A stretch of DNA of 64,000 bases from Nepenthes gracilis (Eukaryota; Streptophyta; Magnoliopsida; Caryophyllales; Nepenthaceae): NCBI GenBank assembly GCA_033239525.1, contig BSYO01000013.1, positions 2,876,501 through 2,940,500 on the forward strand, read 5' to 3'. Within the stretch, counting starts at the first letter, position 1, and every line of letters starts with the position of its first letter. Under the pieces are notes generated by a model. That model was given only the letters and a program-made list of their open reading frames with translations. It ran no database searches and was not told the origin of the DNA. A program made the translations under genes and the position numbers. This document shows positions 11,201 through 21,012 of the stretch, in pieces.

Positions 11201-13220
11201 ATCTGGTTATATTTTTCTTTTCGCTGGAGGAGTTATTTCACGAAAAAGTGTCAAGCAATCTGTGATTTGTGGCATGCTTTGAAGCCACAGCACATGCATT
11301 ATGGTTACGGAGTTTTATTTCAGGATTTGGAATTGTTGACAGTATAGCTAGGCCGCTGAAAATTTATTGTGATAATTTCGTAGTAGTTTTCTTCTCAAAG
11401 AACGACAAATATTCAAATGGTGCTAAACATATGAAAATTGAATACGTTGCCCTTAAAAGTGAAATTCAAAAATAAAAAGTGTCAATAGAACATATTAGTA
11501 CCAAACTTATGATTACAGATCTATTAACTAAAGGTTTACCTCCAGAAGTATTTGTAAATCATGTTGACAGTATGAGTCTTTATCGTTATCCATAATAATG
11601 ATATTGCTCTAATATTTGAGATCTCACATAATGTGTTTCTGATATATCCTGTTAGTTCTATATTGCTCGAACTTAAAGCTTTTGATTGATAATAGGAACA
11701 GTCTCTCACTAAGACATTATTGTTGGACCGTATCATATTTCTCATTTAAGACTTAATCATATATTTTACAGGTGTTGCGGTATATGGAAGAAACTATGTT
11801 ACATAATGATATAGAACCGTCATGACTCGTATTTATCGATTATTTGATTATAGTATTATGACATATAAACTATTAAAGGATTGTAATGTTGCGCAATTAA
11901 AGTTTATTTTAATTAATTCAGATAAATATTATTGTCACATGGGCGAAGTGGGAGAACGTTAGAAATATGTCTCACATGACGGGACATATGAATTATTAAT
12001 TTATTAAATTAATTAAATAATCATATTAGTTTATATATATTATTTATATAAAGAGAAATCTCCTAAAAGATACGCATGTTCAAGACATATCCTGTGATGA
12101 AAAGGATATGTTGTTTCTCAAATGATGTGTCATTTGATAAATAGATATGTCTCTTTGAGACATACCCGTTGAGCGAATGGACATAACTTCTCAACAGTTA
12201 TGTCTATTCAAGACGCATCACTTGGACGAAAGGATAAACATTTTGGTAATTTGGAAATAATCCTATCTCTCTCTATAAAAGGACATCCTTAGCCATCATT
12301 TGAGGGACACACAATTTGTATAATATTTACAAATTATAAAGACAAGAGAGAGAAATCATCTCCTGGTTCTTCGAGATAAGAACAATTACGGTATTATATA
12401 AAAAATTATCGCTAATGGATCCAGGTACGTTACATTTATTTTATAATTGATTAATAAATAAAAAATATGATAATCAAGATTCTGTGAATCAAAGTATTAT
12501 CTCACTAATGTTTTCTAACAAAGTAAACTTCAAGGTCGAACTTTCTTTCAATTCTCTTAGATGAATGCAGGATATTTTTCGACTGTTACTCAGGTTTGGG
12601 CATAATTGTTTGATAGGGGTACTACTCCGGATTAAGGCTTGGCTATTTTACACAATTAGATTGTTCCACAACTTTCTGGAGCAATACACGTGTCCAAATG
12701 TTGAGCAAACGGGTACTTTAGGGTAAGAAGTAACTGTATTTTACATCACAAAACCGAGAGAAGTTGGTAAATAATGAACTTTATTTAATTATCTAAGATG
12801 GACATACCCAATTTTAATGCTGCAAGACGAGAAAATACATTTACTTCCTCCACAAATCAGAGCATAAGTCAGTTTAGAATCCCGTTAGTTAGTTTATACT
12901 ATTTCCCGAGCTAAAACATCAAAATCCCCCATTTTAACCCTGACATAAATAAATAAGCCAAAAAAAAACAGACAAACGTAGAAACTCAATGCCTAATCAA
13001 TTTGATTGTCTAATCATGATCCTCTCAAATGGCTGAGCAGCTGATCGAGATATAATAATGATCGAACAAAAACACTTACAGAAATTATTAATTAAAAAGT
13101 ACTTAATGCCGATATAAAGAAGAACACACCTTCGGCATTACCGGAGACAGACAGAAAGAAATTGAACAACGAAATTAAGCACGGAAGTAGTAGAGCCGAT
13201 GTTGCTGACTGCTTCCCCAT
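2300..13220 (-). CDS. SERK: BAK1/SERK3-like LRR receptor, N-terminal exons (partial)
   Basis: Exons on the minus strand: 13130-13220 (ATG at 13220), 2461-2593 and 2300-2371; the gene continues left of the window. All junctions are GT-AG and the frame is kept (91 + 133 + 72 nt). Exon 1 encodes a hydrophobic signal peptide ending VSGNAEG. Exon 2 encodes the LRR N-terminal cap, with a [15 protein letters not shown] motif (paired Cys 59 and 66). Exon 3 is one [21 protein letters not shown]. Exon sizes of 133 and 72 nt match what I recall of SERK genes, and the VSGNAEGDAL start resembles SERK3/BAK1, a co-receptor kinase in brassinosteroid and immune signalling at the plasma membrane. Kinase exons are not visible, so a kinase-less SERK-like protein is possible. 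Intron 1 (2594-13129) holds nested retrotransposons, yet the exons carry no stop. Confidence 0.85.
2871..3374 (+). repeat. 5' LTR of the copia element (5'-truncated)
   Basis: About 500 bp closely similar to the 3' LTR. A promoter TATA box, TATAAAAG, lies at 3128-3135. It ends in CTAACA, directly before the primer-binding site. The first part of the LTR (the GTTAGAAATATG end seen in the 3' copy) is missing or unrecognisable. Confidence 0.85.
3377..3387 (+). other. Copia primer-binding site
   Basis: TGGTATCAGAG, two bases after the LTR end. This is the standard complement of the initiator tRNA-Met 3' end used by plant copia elements. Confidence 0.9.
3388..4784 (+). other. Copia untranslated leader, AT-rich
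   Basis: Between the PBS and the first recognisable gag codons. The first 550 bp are mixed composition with many CpG (about 3500-3980); the rest is very AT-rich. Short frames here have no recognisable product. Confidence 0.5.
4785..5575 (+). pseudogene. Copia gag with CCHC zinc knuckle (broken)
   Basis: A degenerate frame begins near [16 protein letters not shown] (about 4795) and continues through an open run, 4958-5260, with the copia gag pattern of a helical capsid-like region ([12 protein letters not shown], then [11 protein letters not shown]). After stops near 5260-5290 the frame resumes with a basic stretch. It reaches a complete C-X2-C-X4-H-X4-C knuckle at 5488-5529. Gag forms the particle that packages element RNA. 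Several stops and frame changes make it non-functional. Confidence 0.85.
5576..6418 (+). pseudogene. Copia protease and N-terminal integrase (truncated)
   Basis: The aspartic protease active site reads W-F-D-S-G-S (DSG codons 5629-5637), directly after an in-frame TGA. The GAG-pre-integrase zinc domain follows: [13 protein letters not shown] (6046 onward) with its CVDC pair after a stop at 6109-6111. The first catalytic Asp of integrase is in [10 protein letters not shown] (about 6217-6250). The integrase stops at 6418, where the Tat-type LTR begins. The remaining DDE core and C-terminus of the copia integrase are absent from the window. Confidence 0.85.
6419..7393 (-). repeat. 3' LTR of the nested Tat-type element
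   Basis: 975 bp running TGTTG...CAACA, similar along most of its length to the solo LTR at 24919-25974 in opposite orientation. Several overlapping open frames in it (6503-6922, 6865-7311, 7057-7635) are by-products of its high GC content and are not genes. Confidence 0.8.
7394..7407 (-). other. Polypurine tract of the nested element
   Basis: On the minus strand it reads GGCATGGGGGGCTA, directly before the LTR start TGTTGAG. The other Tat-type element has AAAGATGGGGCTAG in the same place (42760-42773). The shared GGGGCTA core fixes the orientation of this fragment as minus. Confidence 0.7.
7794..9460 (+). pseudogene. Antisense accessory ORF (PF04195-like 'gypsy type' protein), broken
   Basis: Begins [20 protein letters not shown] at 7794. 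Frameshifted pieces contain a [15 protein letters not shown] passage and [20 protein letters not shown] (about 8018-8090), the hallmark of the plant 'putative transposon protein, gypsy type' domain (PF04195 as I recall it). An acidic, Ser/Asp-rich middle (8217-8912) follows, then a helical C-terminal stretch ([18 protein letters not shown], about 9328-9380). It is antisense to its host element, as is the paralogous ORF at 40550-42200. The protein's function is unknown and a transposase role is unproven. Frameshifts near 7850-8020 and stops after 9450 disable it. Confidence 0.7.
9870..11595 (+). pseudogene. Copia reverse transcriptase and RNase H (broken)
   Basis: The frame resumes with the copia pre-RT linker ([20 protein letters not shown], about 9958-10020). 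The RT follows: a [20 protein letters not shown] passage (about 10250-10310), [15 protein letters not shown] (about 10495-10540) and the active site YIDDILLAS at 10642-10668, so the catalytic Asp pair is intact. RNase H/C-terminal motifs lie at 10960-11480 ([31 protein letters not shown]) and the conserved tail ([18 protein letters not shown]) ends at about 11595. At least eight stops and one frameshift near 10580-10600 inactivate it. Confidence 0.9.
11941..11956 (+). other. Copia polypurine tract
   Basis: GGGCGAAGTGGGAGAA, directly before the 3' LTR start. It matches the usual AAGTGGGAGA tract preceding a GTTAGAAAT LTR start in plant copia elements. Confidence 0.8.
11957..12520 (+). repeat. 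3' LTR of the copia element
   Basis: 564 bp. It begins CGTTAG (expected TGTTAG) and ends CTAACA, giving the terminal inverted repeat. TATAAAAG lies at 12274-12281. It differs from the 5' LTR at many scattered positions, so the insertion is not recent. Confidence 0.88.
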
Positions 13221-13800
13221 TAACCCTAAAAATTTCCTCCCAACAGCCTACGACGAGCGAAAATTCTTCATCAACCTGAGCTCTCAGACAATAGACGACT
13301 TCAAAGAAAAACGCCAAAACACCTCGCTGTAGTTGCTAGAACCTAACTCATAAAAAACCACCAATCACCAAATGACTTCAAATCAGCAACTTAAACCGGA
13401 CACTCGTTCAAACTTCCGTGTGAACTTTGGCGGTCAAACAAAACATAAGAAGATCGCTAACATTCACCCACCCTTCTCTACATGTCATCCTCTGCATTGA
13501 ATGATTCCAACACTCGCAGAGCGGTAACGGAATATAATACGATGAATGGTGCATTCAATTCCCCAACGGATTGTTCCCCGTTTTTGCTGATGGGAAAGGA
13601 GAAGAGTCGTAAGTTGAGGGCTTTTACTTTTAGTCAAAGCTTCTCTCTCTCTCTCTCTCTCCAGAATCGGTCTAGAGTTTTGCCTTCCGATTTCCTTTGC
13701 CGCCCGGTTAGACCATTTTGGTTGAATGGAGTAGAAAATTCCCAACTTTGGCGATGGAATTCAATTTTACAGGTGCAATCCAATTAAGATCGGGAAGTAT
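13221..13800 (-). promoter_or_regulatory. 5' UTR/promoter region of the SERK-like gene, with (CT)n tract
   Basis: This lies directly upstream (minus strand) of the ATG at 13220. A CT dinucleotide run at about 13643-13661 reads GAGAGA on the gene strand, a common feature of plant core promoters and 5' leaders. The two overlapping open frames here (13482-13787 and its complement) look like chance frames. No clear TATA box was fixed. Confidence 0.4.
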
Positions 13801-16800
13801 TGAGCATCTTACGATAATGATTCTTTATTAAAGAAAATAAATGCTCATCCTCCATTCCAAAGAGTAGACTAAAATATTTTGTTAATTAATTTATATTATT
13901 GTTTTTTAGATTTTTGATTAATTTATATATACTTAGGACAATATCTTGCCATTTTATATGTAAAATATTATTACATATACTTTTCATATATATTTTCATA
14001 TTGTCTACAAATTACGGCATTGTACATTAACATTAATATACATCGATTCTATGCGTAAATCATTATAATCAATCGTTTATTTAATTTTTATATAATATCA
14101 AACTTTCGATCAATAGTATTTAACGTATAACATATAATATTTCTCTTAATTAATGAGTTATTTGGATGAATTATTTCACATTGAATATCATACTTATTAT
14201 ACATATCACATTTTTTAATTCACCGGCCCCATGAAATTTTGTGGAGTATTTAAATAATTCATTTTACAGTACAATAATGAGTTATTTGGATGAATTATTT
14301 CACATTGAATATCATACTTATTATACATATCACATTTTTTAATTCACCGGCCCCATGAAATTTTGTGGAGTATTTAAATAATTCATTTTACAGTACAATA
14401 AGATTATTTAGCAAAATAATTAGACAGTATTTGATTTACACAGTAAAAATATTTATGTTTGAATAACAGTAGCAAATGAGCTTGATGAGCACTTAATGAG
14501 GCTCTCATATGCCGATAATAGAAAGGCATGCATAGCCAAAATTTGCCTCTAGTGTCGAACACCAAAGCTAATATTTTGGGTATAAAAAATCCTACACTAT
14601 TTTTAGAACGTGTAATTTGATCATTTAAGATATTATTTAAATGGCTATTAGAGATAAAACAATATGGATATACTTTTTATCAACTGTTTAAATTTTAAAT
14701 CTTATTTTAATTTTTTTTTTATTTTTGGGTGTGTTGTTTCATTAATTCTTAACAAATAATAATTGTTCTCTTTTATTTTTCAATTCTTATTATATATGTA
14801 TTAATTTATTAATATTGTGAATAAATTAAAAGAATTTATTTATTATTTGTGTAATCATACTCATAATTATAATAAATTTAAAGAAATGGAATATTTTCTT
14901 ATAATGTCTATAAGGAAATGGAATTTAAAGAATTTATTGATAATTAAAAACTTGTTACTTATTAAATGATCTATAACATTAAATTTATATTGTTTGACTT
15001 TTATTCGTATTTGAGACGTTATTCTTTGAAATTGTATGATTTTTTCAACTTTAAATAAAGTAAGATATTTATGAAGAAGACTTGACTAATTCAATTTTAC
15101 TAATTTAAATTTTTATAAAATCTGATAAATTATATATATATTATTAATAAATATAAACATAAAATTAAGCATAATTAATTTTTTAGGTTGAACACAATTA
15201 TGACTAAAAATTTTTGGTCTAATTGGGACAGACTCAAACTATAATTTTTTTTTAAAAAAAAAAATTAATAGATTATAATTGTTATAATTGTCCAATCCTA
15301 AATATTATAATTGTTAAAATATTATATATTTTCTATACAAAAGATAAATTTTAAATAAAATATAAAAATAAAAAAATATCAATAAATCGACTTGAACCAA
15401 CCTAATTTGACTTATAGTCGGATAAAATAAAAATTTTTGGCCTTATGTTACCGGTCTTGTACAGCTAAATTTGACTTATTAATTATAAATTTTTATATAA
15501 ATTGAACCAGTATTTTAATTTAACCCAATTCTAATGAAATTTACTTCCAAGGAGGATAATTTCATTAAAAATGATTAATTATCTATTATTATATTTATTA
15601 TTACAATTCTATTGCCATTGCTTTATTCACTTCGACCGCCGTCTCCATCATGCTGCCACCATCAAGCAGCCACCACTTCATCTCCACAACCAAAATTACC
15701 ACCGCCAATCCACCACTGTATTACCACTAGTTTTTTTAATATATCATTTGGAAAATTATTTTTTAAAAAATAATTTTCTCAACTCGATATAAAAGAAAAG
15801 AAACATTTAAATAATATTATAAATTACAAAGAAACAAATGATGAGAAATATTTTCTAGTAGAAGATGTGCTTTCAATGGAGAATTAATGCAAATTTCTTA
15901 CCTTTTTTTAGTAAAGTAAAATTATAATTTTTTCAAGACTTATCTTTTAAAAAGTAATAATTTTATTATTTAGTTAGTATATATATTAAAAATTATAATT
16001 TTATAAAAATAAAAATAAATATTTTTTATAAATTTAACCATTTATTATTTTTAATAAACAACGATCAATATAAAACTTATAATTATATCATGCATCACTT
16101 GTAGCAAATTGATGGTGGCTGCGGTGAGGTGGTAGGCGCAACAAAGTGGTGGGTGGGGTTGGAGCATCGGCGGTGGCTGTGGGAGTGGCGGGGTAGAGGC
16201 GGTGATGGCGGCTCAACCCTTTTAGGGTGTGATTGGTGGTTAAAGTTGGCCAAAAGTCAACTTATTTGCATCATTTTCTTTTTCTCGAATTGACATTTCC
16301 AAAGTGCAAGTGGAGCTTGAATTTTGAGTGGCTTCTTTAGGATAAGAATAAACACCACAACAAAATAATCATGTTTTGTTTCACTAATTTATACTAATTG
16401 ACTAGTCAATTACTTACAACAATAAAATATATCTCAATTTTTTTTATTTTTTTTTTAAATTTTAATAGGCCCTATGTATAATGATTATTATTAATATTAT
16501 GCAGTCTTTTTTTTTTTATTTCAGTGTTAGTCACAATTTTAACATTAGATGCATGTTACCATGTATGTCACGGTTCAAAATAAATATATAATAATAATAT
16601 TTAAATAAAATTTTATTTATAAATAATTAAAATTTAAATAGTTTAAATCGGGTTGGATGATATAAACTGAACTATAAGTAACACGATAAATCATATATTT
16701 AACAGCAAATGCACGACCTAGACAAATTAAATCTCATTTGACATCTAAATAATTAAGCACCTATTCAAATTTAAATTATTTGTAAGAAAAAATATTGGAC

Positions 16801-17029
16801 CAAATATTTAATATATTACAAAATAAAATCATATTAAATATCCATTTGGCACGGTATCTTCAAATGATAAATTGTAGAGCTTGAAGTATACGTAAATTCA
16901 ATACATGAGATTTGAAACTAAAATCCTTAAAATTTACAAATTATAAACTAAACAAAAATATTTGTTAATCTTCAGTCCACAACCTACAACTATCCATACC
17001 CTGCTAATTTAAAAAGGTTAAAAAAATAT
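13801..17029. other. AT-rich intergenic DNA
   Basis: No coding region is supported. It contains a 124-bp tandem duplication (listed separately). Two GC-rich patches, 15630-15725 (CCACCACC-type, plus strand) and 16105-16225 (GGTGGTGG-type), are flanked by GGAAAATTATTTT-like or GAAATATTTTC-like palindromic pieces. They resemble interiors of the MITE family seen in the TMEM230 intron, in opposite orientations. Confidence 0.5.
14152..14399. repeat. 124-bp perfect tandem duplication
   Basis: Two adjacent copies, 14152-14275 and 14276-14399, each starting AATGAGTTATTTGG and ending CAGTACAAT. I found no mismatch by eye, so the duplication is recent compared with the decayed repeats around it. Confidence 0.9.
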
Positions 17030-17929
17030 TGTAAACCATGAGTTTAATAATGGGTCCGGTAACTTTATGGGTCGACACAAAATCCAACCCGTCAATAAAA
17101 TGTGCCCAGAAAATAGAAGTCCAATAAGATTCCGTAAATCTCAAAGCCTAAAAGGCATTATAATAGATCCAATTAACAGCCCGATCAAGAGACAACTCGG
17201 TGGCATCAGCCCAGTGGATGAGCCCATATACCGATACCAGCATGTGGTTCTGAACGGCCATGAAAGAAGTATCAATAGATGATTACCGCCAGTCTGCCGC
17301 AACACTCCATAAATTTGCGGGCTGTACTTGTCAAAATTGTGGAGGCAACTTAGAAAATATTCTATCCAATATTGCGTACCTGCAAGATGACAGTCAAGAT
17401 TTAGCAAATTATCCCCAAAAAGGTAGTCACCACACGGTGATTTCTGTGATCGCCCAAAAAGGAAAAGAATATCCCCAAGCAGCCAGGGTTACCATACTCA
17501 TCCTATACGTAATCGTTGAGACAAGTCAGCGGATTCACTAGGGCAACTAGAAGCCGGCCTTAGCGTCCAAGTAATCCCTACAGGTAAGGGAGATTTCCGA
17601 TATGGTAGAAGGGAAGGGGAAAAAGAGAAGAAAATGAGGAGAGAAAGAAGAAGCATACATAGAGAAAATTCAGAAGGCATGCCCACTCCGTACTCATCTC
17701 CAATGAGGCCTCATTTTTCTACTCCGGCCAATGGTTTTGTAGCCCTCTCGTCCGTTCCAAGTCCTTGCACCATATGACCGGTGAAGGTGACTCGTAGAGT
17801 GCTGTGGGGCTCCTTTAGTTTGTAGCTAAAGAAGAGAGCGATGAGTGTCCCTTTCCTCATCATCGACGCCCAAGAATCTTTTTTTTATTTGATTAGCCAC
17901 TCGCTTGCGAGTGTATTCATTAGCTAGTC

Positions 17930-18164
17930 ATTCCTCGATGAGTGCAAAACTCTCTCCGTTTAGTAAGCCGCCCCTCAATCAGGCGCACTAATCAAAACTT
18001 AATTCTTCATTTCTCAAAGTCAGCCTCTAAAAGGGCACACTCGCAGGAGTTCAATCCTCCATCTCTTAAAGCCGCCCCTATCTTGAGCATACTCATCGGA
18101 TCTCAATCCTTCATCTCTCAAAATTGCCCCACAGACGGTGTACTAGTCAGAGCACAATCCTCCA
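17930..18164. repeat. Diverged minisatellite inside the LTR, left part
   Basis: Repeats of about 46-50 bp with the pattern CTCAATCCTCCATCTCTCAAAGCCGCC followed by a GAGCGCACTCA-like half. The array continues on the other side of the inserted solo LTR (20466-20830), showing it was one array before the insertion. Confidence 0.75.
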
Positions 18165-20465
18165 TGTCATAACCCGGGAACACGATATACGCAGGTCAAA
18201 ATAAAATCGATAATAATGTTTCCATTAACCATAAAAATCTAACTCGGGTGTGACAGTCATATACATACAGGACCCGATATAATAAAATAAGCACAATATC
18301 TCATTGGATATAAATCCGGACAAATATAATACACAACCTACTATCCATAATCGCAAGGAAGGTATTAAACATAATAACAACTCATCGATATAATACAATA
18401 ACTATAATATATCCCATACAAAGATCAGGGTCATCATCCGATCGAAAACACAATCATAACACATCCTCGAGATCAAAAACATACTAACATAAATATCTTC
18501 ACTCGTCGATAGAGATATGTCACCTCAAATCACATCTGAACTCCTGCAAGCGTATCCAGGCTACTAGTCTAAAGGAATAAAATATGAAAACGTGAGCTTA
18601 GAGCTCAGCAAGTATCAATATCGTATAAAATGGTACATATAAATCAGAAATAGGGATATCGTATAGCAATCACGTAAAATAAAACACAATATCCGTGAAA
18701 TTTCTGAAAACCTAGGAGATGTCTCGTACTAAATTATCGTCTGTATCAAACAGCCCATCTGTGACATATTCATAATAATGAACGATCCGGTAAAATCTCA
18801 TAGGCGATATCATATCATATGATCCGAAGTCGCATAGGCCGTAACTGTCACCACATCCGTGTGGGACACATACCATCGTCCGGATCTAAATCTCATAATG
18901 TAAAAATCGAGAGAAAACCGTCGGAACTAAAGTATAAATCAAAACACATTCCGAATTTATCACATATTTATACGTACAATATATTCCTATCGCCCAACTG
19001 TGAGCCAATCAATATATCTTAAAATCATCTTCTATCCAAATACATGCAGAACTACAAAGCACGCAAGAAATCAAAAAACCAAATATCAATAATACCAACT
19101 TGGAGAAGGGTTATCCTCGTCCGGTAACCACGGCTATATTGGTTACGATTTAGACCAATAGTTTAAGGCCATCCATGTATTCTATCTCCCATAGATTAGA
19201 AAATCGCTCACTAATTTTACCACCTGCGGCTTTGGATGTAACCTCAATTTTTAGTTATATATTAGGATGTTTGAATATATTAGTTCTATCAATTTCTTAT
19301 AATGGTTCTCAATTAAATACATAGTGGGATAGGTTAACTACTAAACGTCTCAACCTTTATTCCGGCGGAAGTACCCTATCATATACATCCCCATCGGACT
19401 AAGCCTCCCCGTTGGGAGCGGTACTAAATGTCTCATGCCTCAGATCACATAAATGACCCCTCGAGTCTCGGACCATCATGGTCTCATAGTGATCCTTTCC
19501 CCGACAACATACATGATTAGTGTAAGGCCGGGTTCATGATTCTACAACATACGGATATATAAATATACATATATATCATCCGGGTGTCCAAAAACCCTCC
19601 AAATCATAAATACCCATGTAAAACCACCGCACGACCAATAAAATATACATGCATGTACATAATTAATAAATTATAGGTATATAAAAATACGTACATGTTA
19701 ATAAAATCTCTAACAGTAATCAAAATACATCAGAAATTAAATCAGACCAAGAATAGAGTTAGAAGATATTTACCTTAACATTACACTCCACAGATCTGAA
19801 AAATGGATATCTCAAAACACTCCAATCGAGCGATTTTCCTCTCAGCTACCGCCTCTTCCTCTCTCCTCCGTTCTTCTCCGCACGCGACCTCTGCCGGCCG
19901 CTTCGCTGCCACTGATCCACCACCGCACCGCTTGTTTGCCCGTCGTCGGCCACCTCGGCACCACCCAGCAGGCACCGGCGCCGTTACGCAGCCACCTCTC
20001 TCCTTGTGCGACTTCTCGCCGTCAATCTCCTCCTCGCACCCACACCGTGCACCACCATCGCGCAGCCTCAACCAGCGACCATTGCAGCCCCACCCGCGAC
20101 CCCTGTGGCCATCGTCGCCACCGCCGCCTTCTCCTCTTCCTCCTCCTCCTTCTTCGTTCGAACCCTAAACCTCCCCTTTACTGTCTCTCTCCTCTTCTCA
20201 CTCTCTCCCCGACTCCTTTTCTCTCTTCTTTTCTTTTATCTTATTATTATTATTATTATTATTATTATATTATTATTATTTTTTTTCTTTATTCCTAAAG
20301 TTCAACTCGGTATTTAGACAATAGCCCAAGGGCACTACAGGCGCCACTCCTAATTCCAATCATTTTAAAAAATTTTATAATATTATAATTTATTTTTACC
20401 ACGTCTGAAATACCAAAAATGACAATAAATATTAAAATAATTTAGACGGGATCCGAAATATTACA
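18165..20465 (-). mobile_element. Solo LTR, 2301 bp, CTCCA target duplication
   Basis: Begins TGTCATAACCCGGG and ends GAAATATTACA, so it is bounded by TGT...ACA. It is flanked by CTCCA at 18160-18164 and 20466-20470. Its length and the CCCGGG/CCGAAATATTACA ends resemble LTRs of chromovirus-type (Tekay/Del) gypsy elements. On the minus strand the sequence reads in the usual order for that group, including a GCTGAGCTCTAAGCTCAC passage (about 18590-18615), hence the orientation call. There is no internal coding region. GC-rich open frames at 19781-20317 lie wholly inside and are not host genes. Confidence 0.85.
20243..20280. repeat. (TTA)n microsatellite
   Basis: About twelve TTA/ATT units with one interruption, inside the solo LTR. 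Confidence 0.9.
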
Positions 20466-20830
20466 CTCCATCTCTCAAAACTGCCTCCTAATAGAGCGCA
20501 CCTACAAAAGCTCAATCATTCATTTCTCAAAGTTGCTATCTAATCGTGCGTACTCACTGAAACCCAATCCTCCATCTTTTAAAGCCGCCTCTAGTAGAGC
20601 GCACCCGTAGAAGTTCAATCCTTCATCTCTCAAAATAGCTTCCTAACCGGACACACTAATCGAAGCTCAATCATCCATTTCTCAAAATCACCCCCTATCC
20701 GAGCATACTTACAGGAGATAATCCTCCATCTCTCTAAGCCGCTCCTCAATCGAGTGTACTCACTGGAGCTCATACCTTTATCTATAAGCTGCTCCTTAAC
20801 TGAGCACAATCATACACTCAATCTCCCGTT
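20466..20830. repeat. Diverged minisatellite inside the LTR, right part
   Basis: Continuation of the 17930-18164 array, about seven further diverged units of the same CTCAATC...CTCAAAGCCGCC pattern. Its first five bases, CTCCA, are the target duplication of the solo LTR. Confidence 0.75.
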
Positions 20831-21012
20831 ATACATATCCACCCATCATTTATTTACTCATCCTATCTTTCTATCAATCTAAGAAAAAATTCTAACTTGA
20901 ACGTCGAAAAATATACCGGAGAATGAATTTTTATCATCTTCTAACCTCTTATTTGTTGGTTATGATATGCATGATCCAGGTTTTAAGTGATGGAGATCAG
21001 ACCCATTTCACA

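Larger units (their letters stand above)
2871..12520 (+). mobile_element. Ty1/copia LTR retrotransposon, decayed, with a nested insertion
   Basis: Matching LTRs at 2871-3374 and 11957-12520 flank copia-ordered domains: gag, CCHC knuckle, protease, GAG-pre-integrase HHCC, integrase N-terminus, then RT and RNase H. The PBS TGGTATCAGAG follows the 5' LTR and a purine tract precedes the 3' LTR. LTR ends are (T/C)GTTAG...CTAACA. The 5' LTR lacks roughly its first 55-60 bases, so no target duplication could be paired; the right flank is AAGTA. The element lies antisense in intron 1 of the SERK-like gene. The second half of integrase and the linker before RT are replaced by a Tat-type fragment (6419 to about 9830). 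Many stops make it non-autonomous. Confidence 0.9.
17030..21012 (+). mobile_element. Long Tat-type LTR (solo or truncated) split by a younger solo LTR
   Basis: Left end TGTAAACC at about 17030; right end ...TTTCACA at 21012, followed by a TTGACCCACCGGGAAAG stretch. That stretch looks like a decayed form of the TTGGCGCCGTCTGTGGGAA downstream motif of plant Tat-type elements (intact at 37254). An 'ACTTGAACGTCG' passage at 20897-20908 parallels ACTTGAGCGTCG in the 3' LTR at 43749. Without the 2.3-kb insertion (18165-20465) and one duplication copy it would be about 1.68 kb. No gag or pol follows, so it is solo or a 5' remnant. The left boundary is approximate. Confidence 0.5.

Noticed and set aside
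13482..13787. 101-codon plus-strand ORF upstream of the SERK-like gene
   Set aside because: It overlaps an equally open minus-strand frame across a CT microsatellite, has no family match, and lies in the 5' region of the receptor gene.
19781..20317. GC-rich ORFs (Pro/His-rich and Gly/Arg-rich, up to 121 codons)
   Set aside because: Fully contained in the solo LTR 18165-20465. Composition is simple, and frames are open on both strands because stop codons are rare in that base mix.
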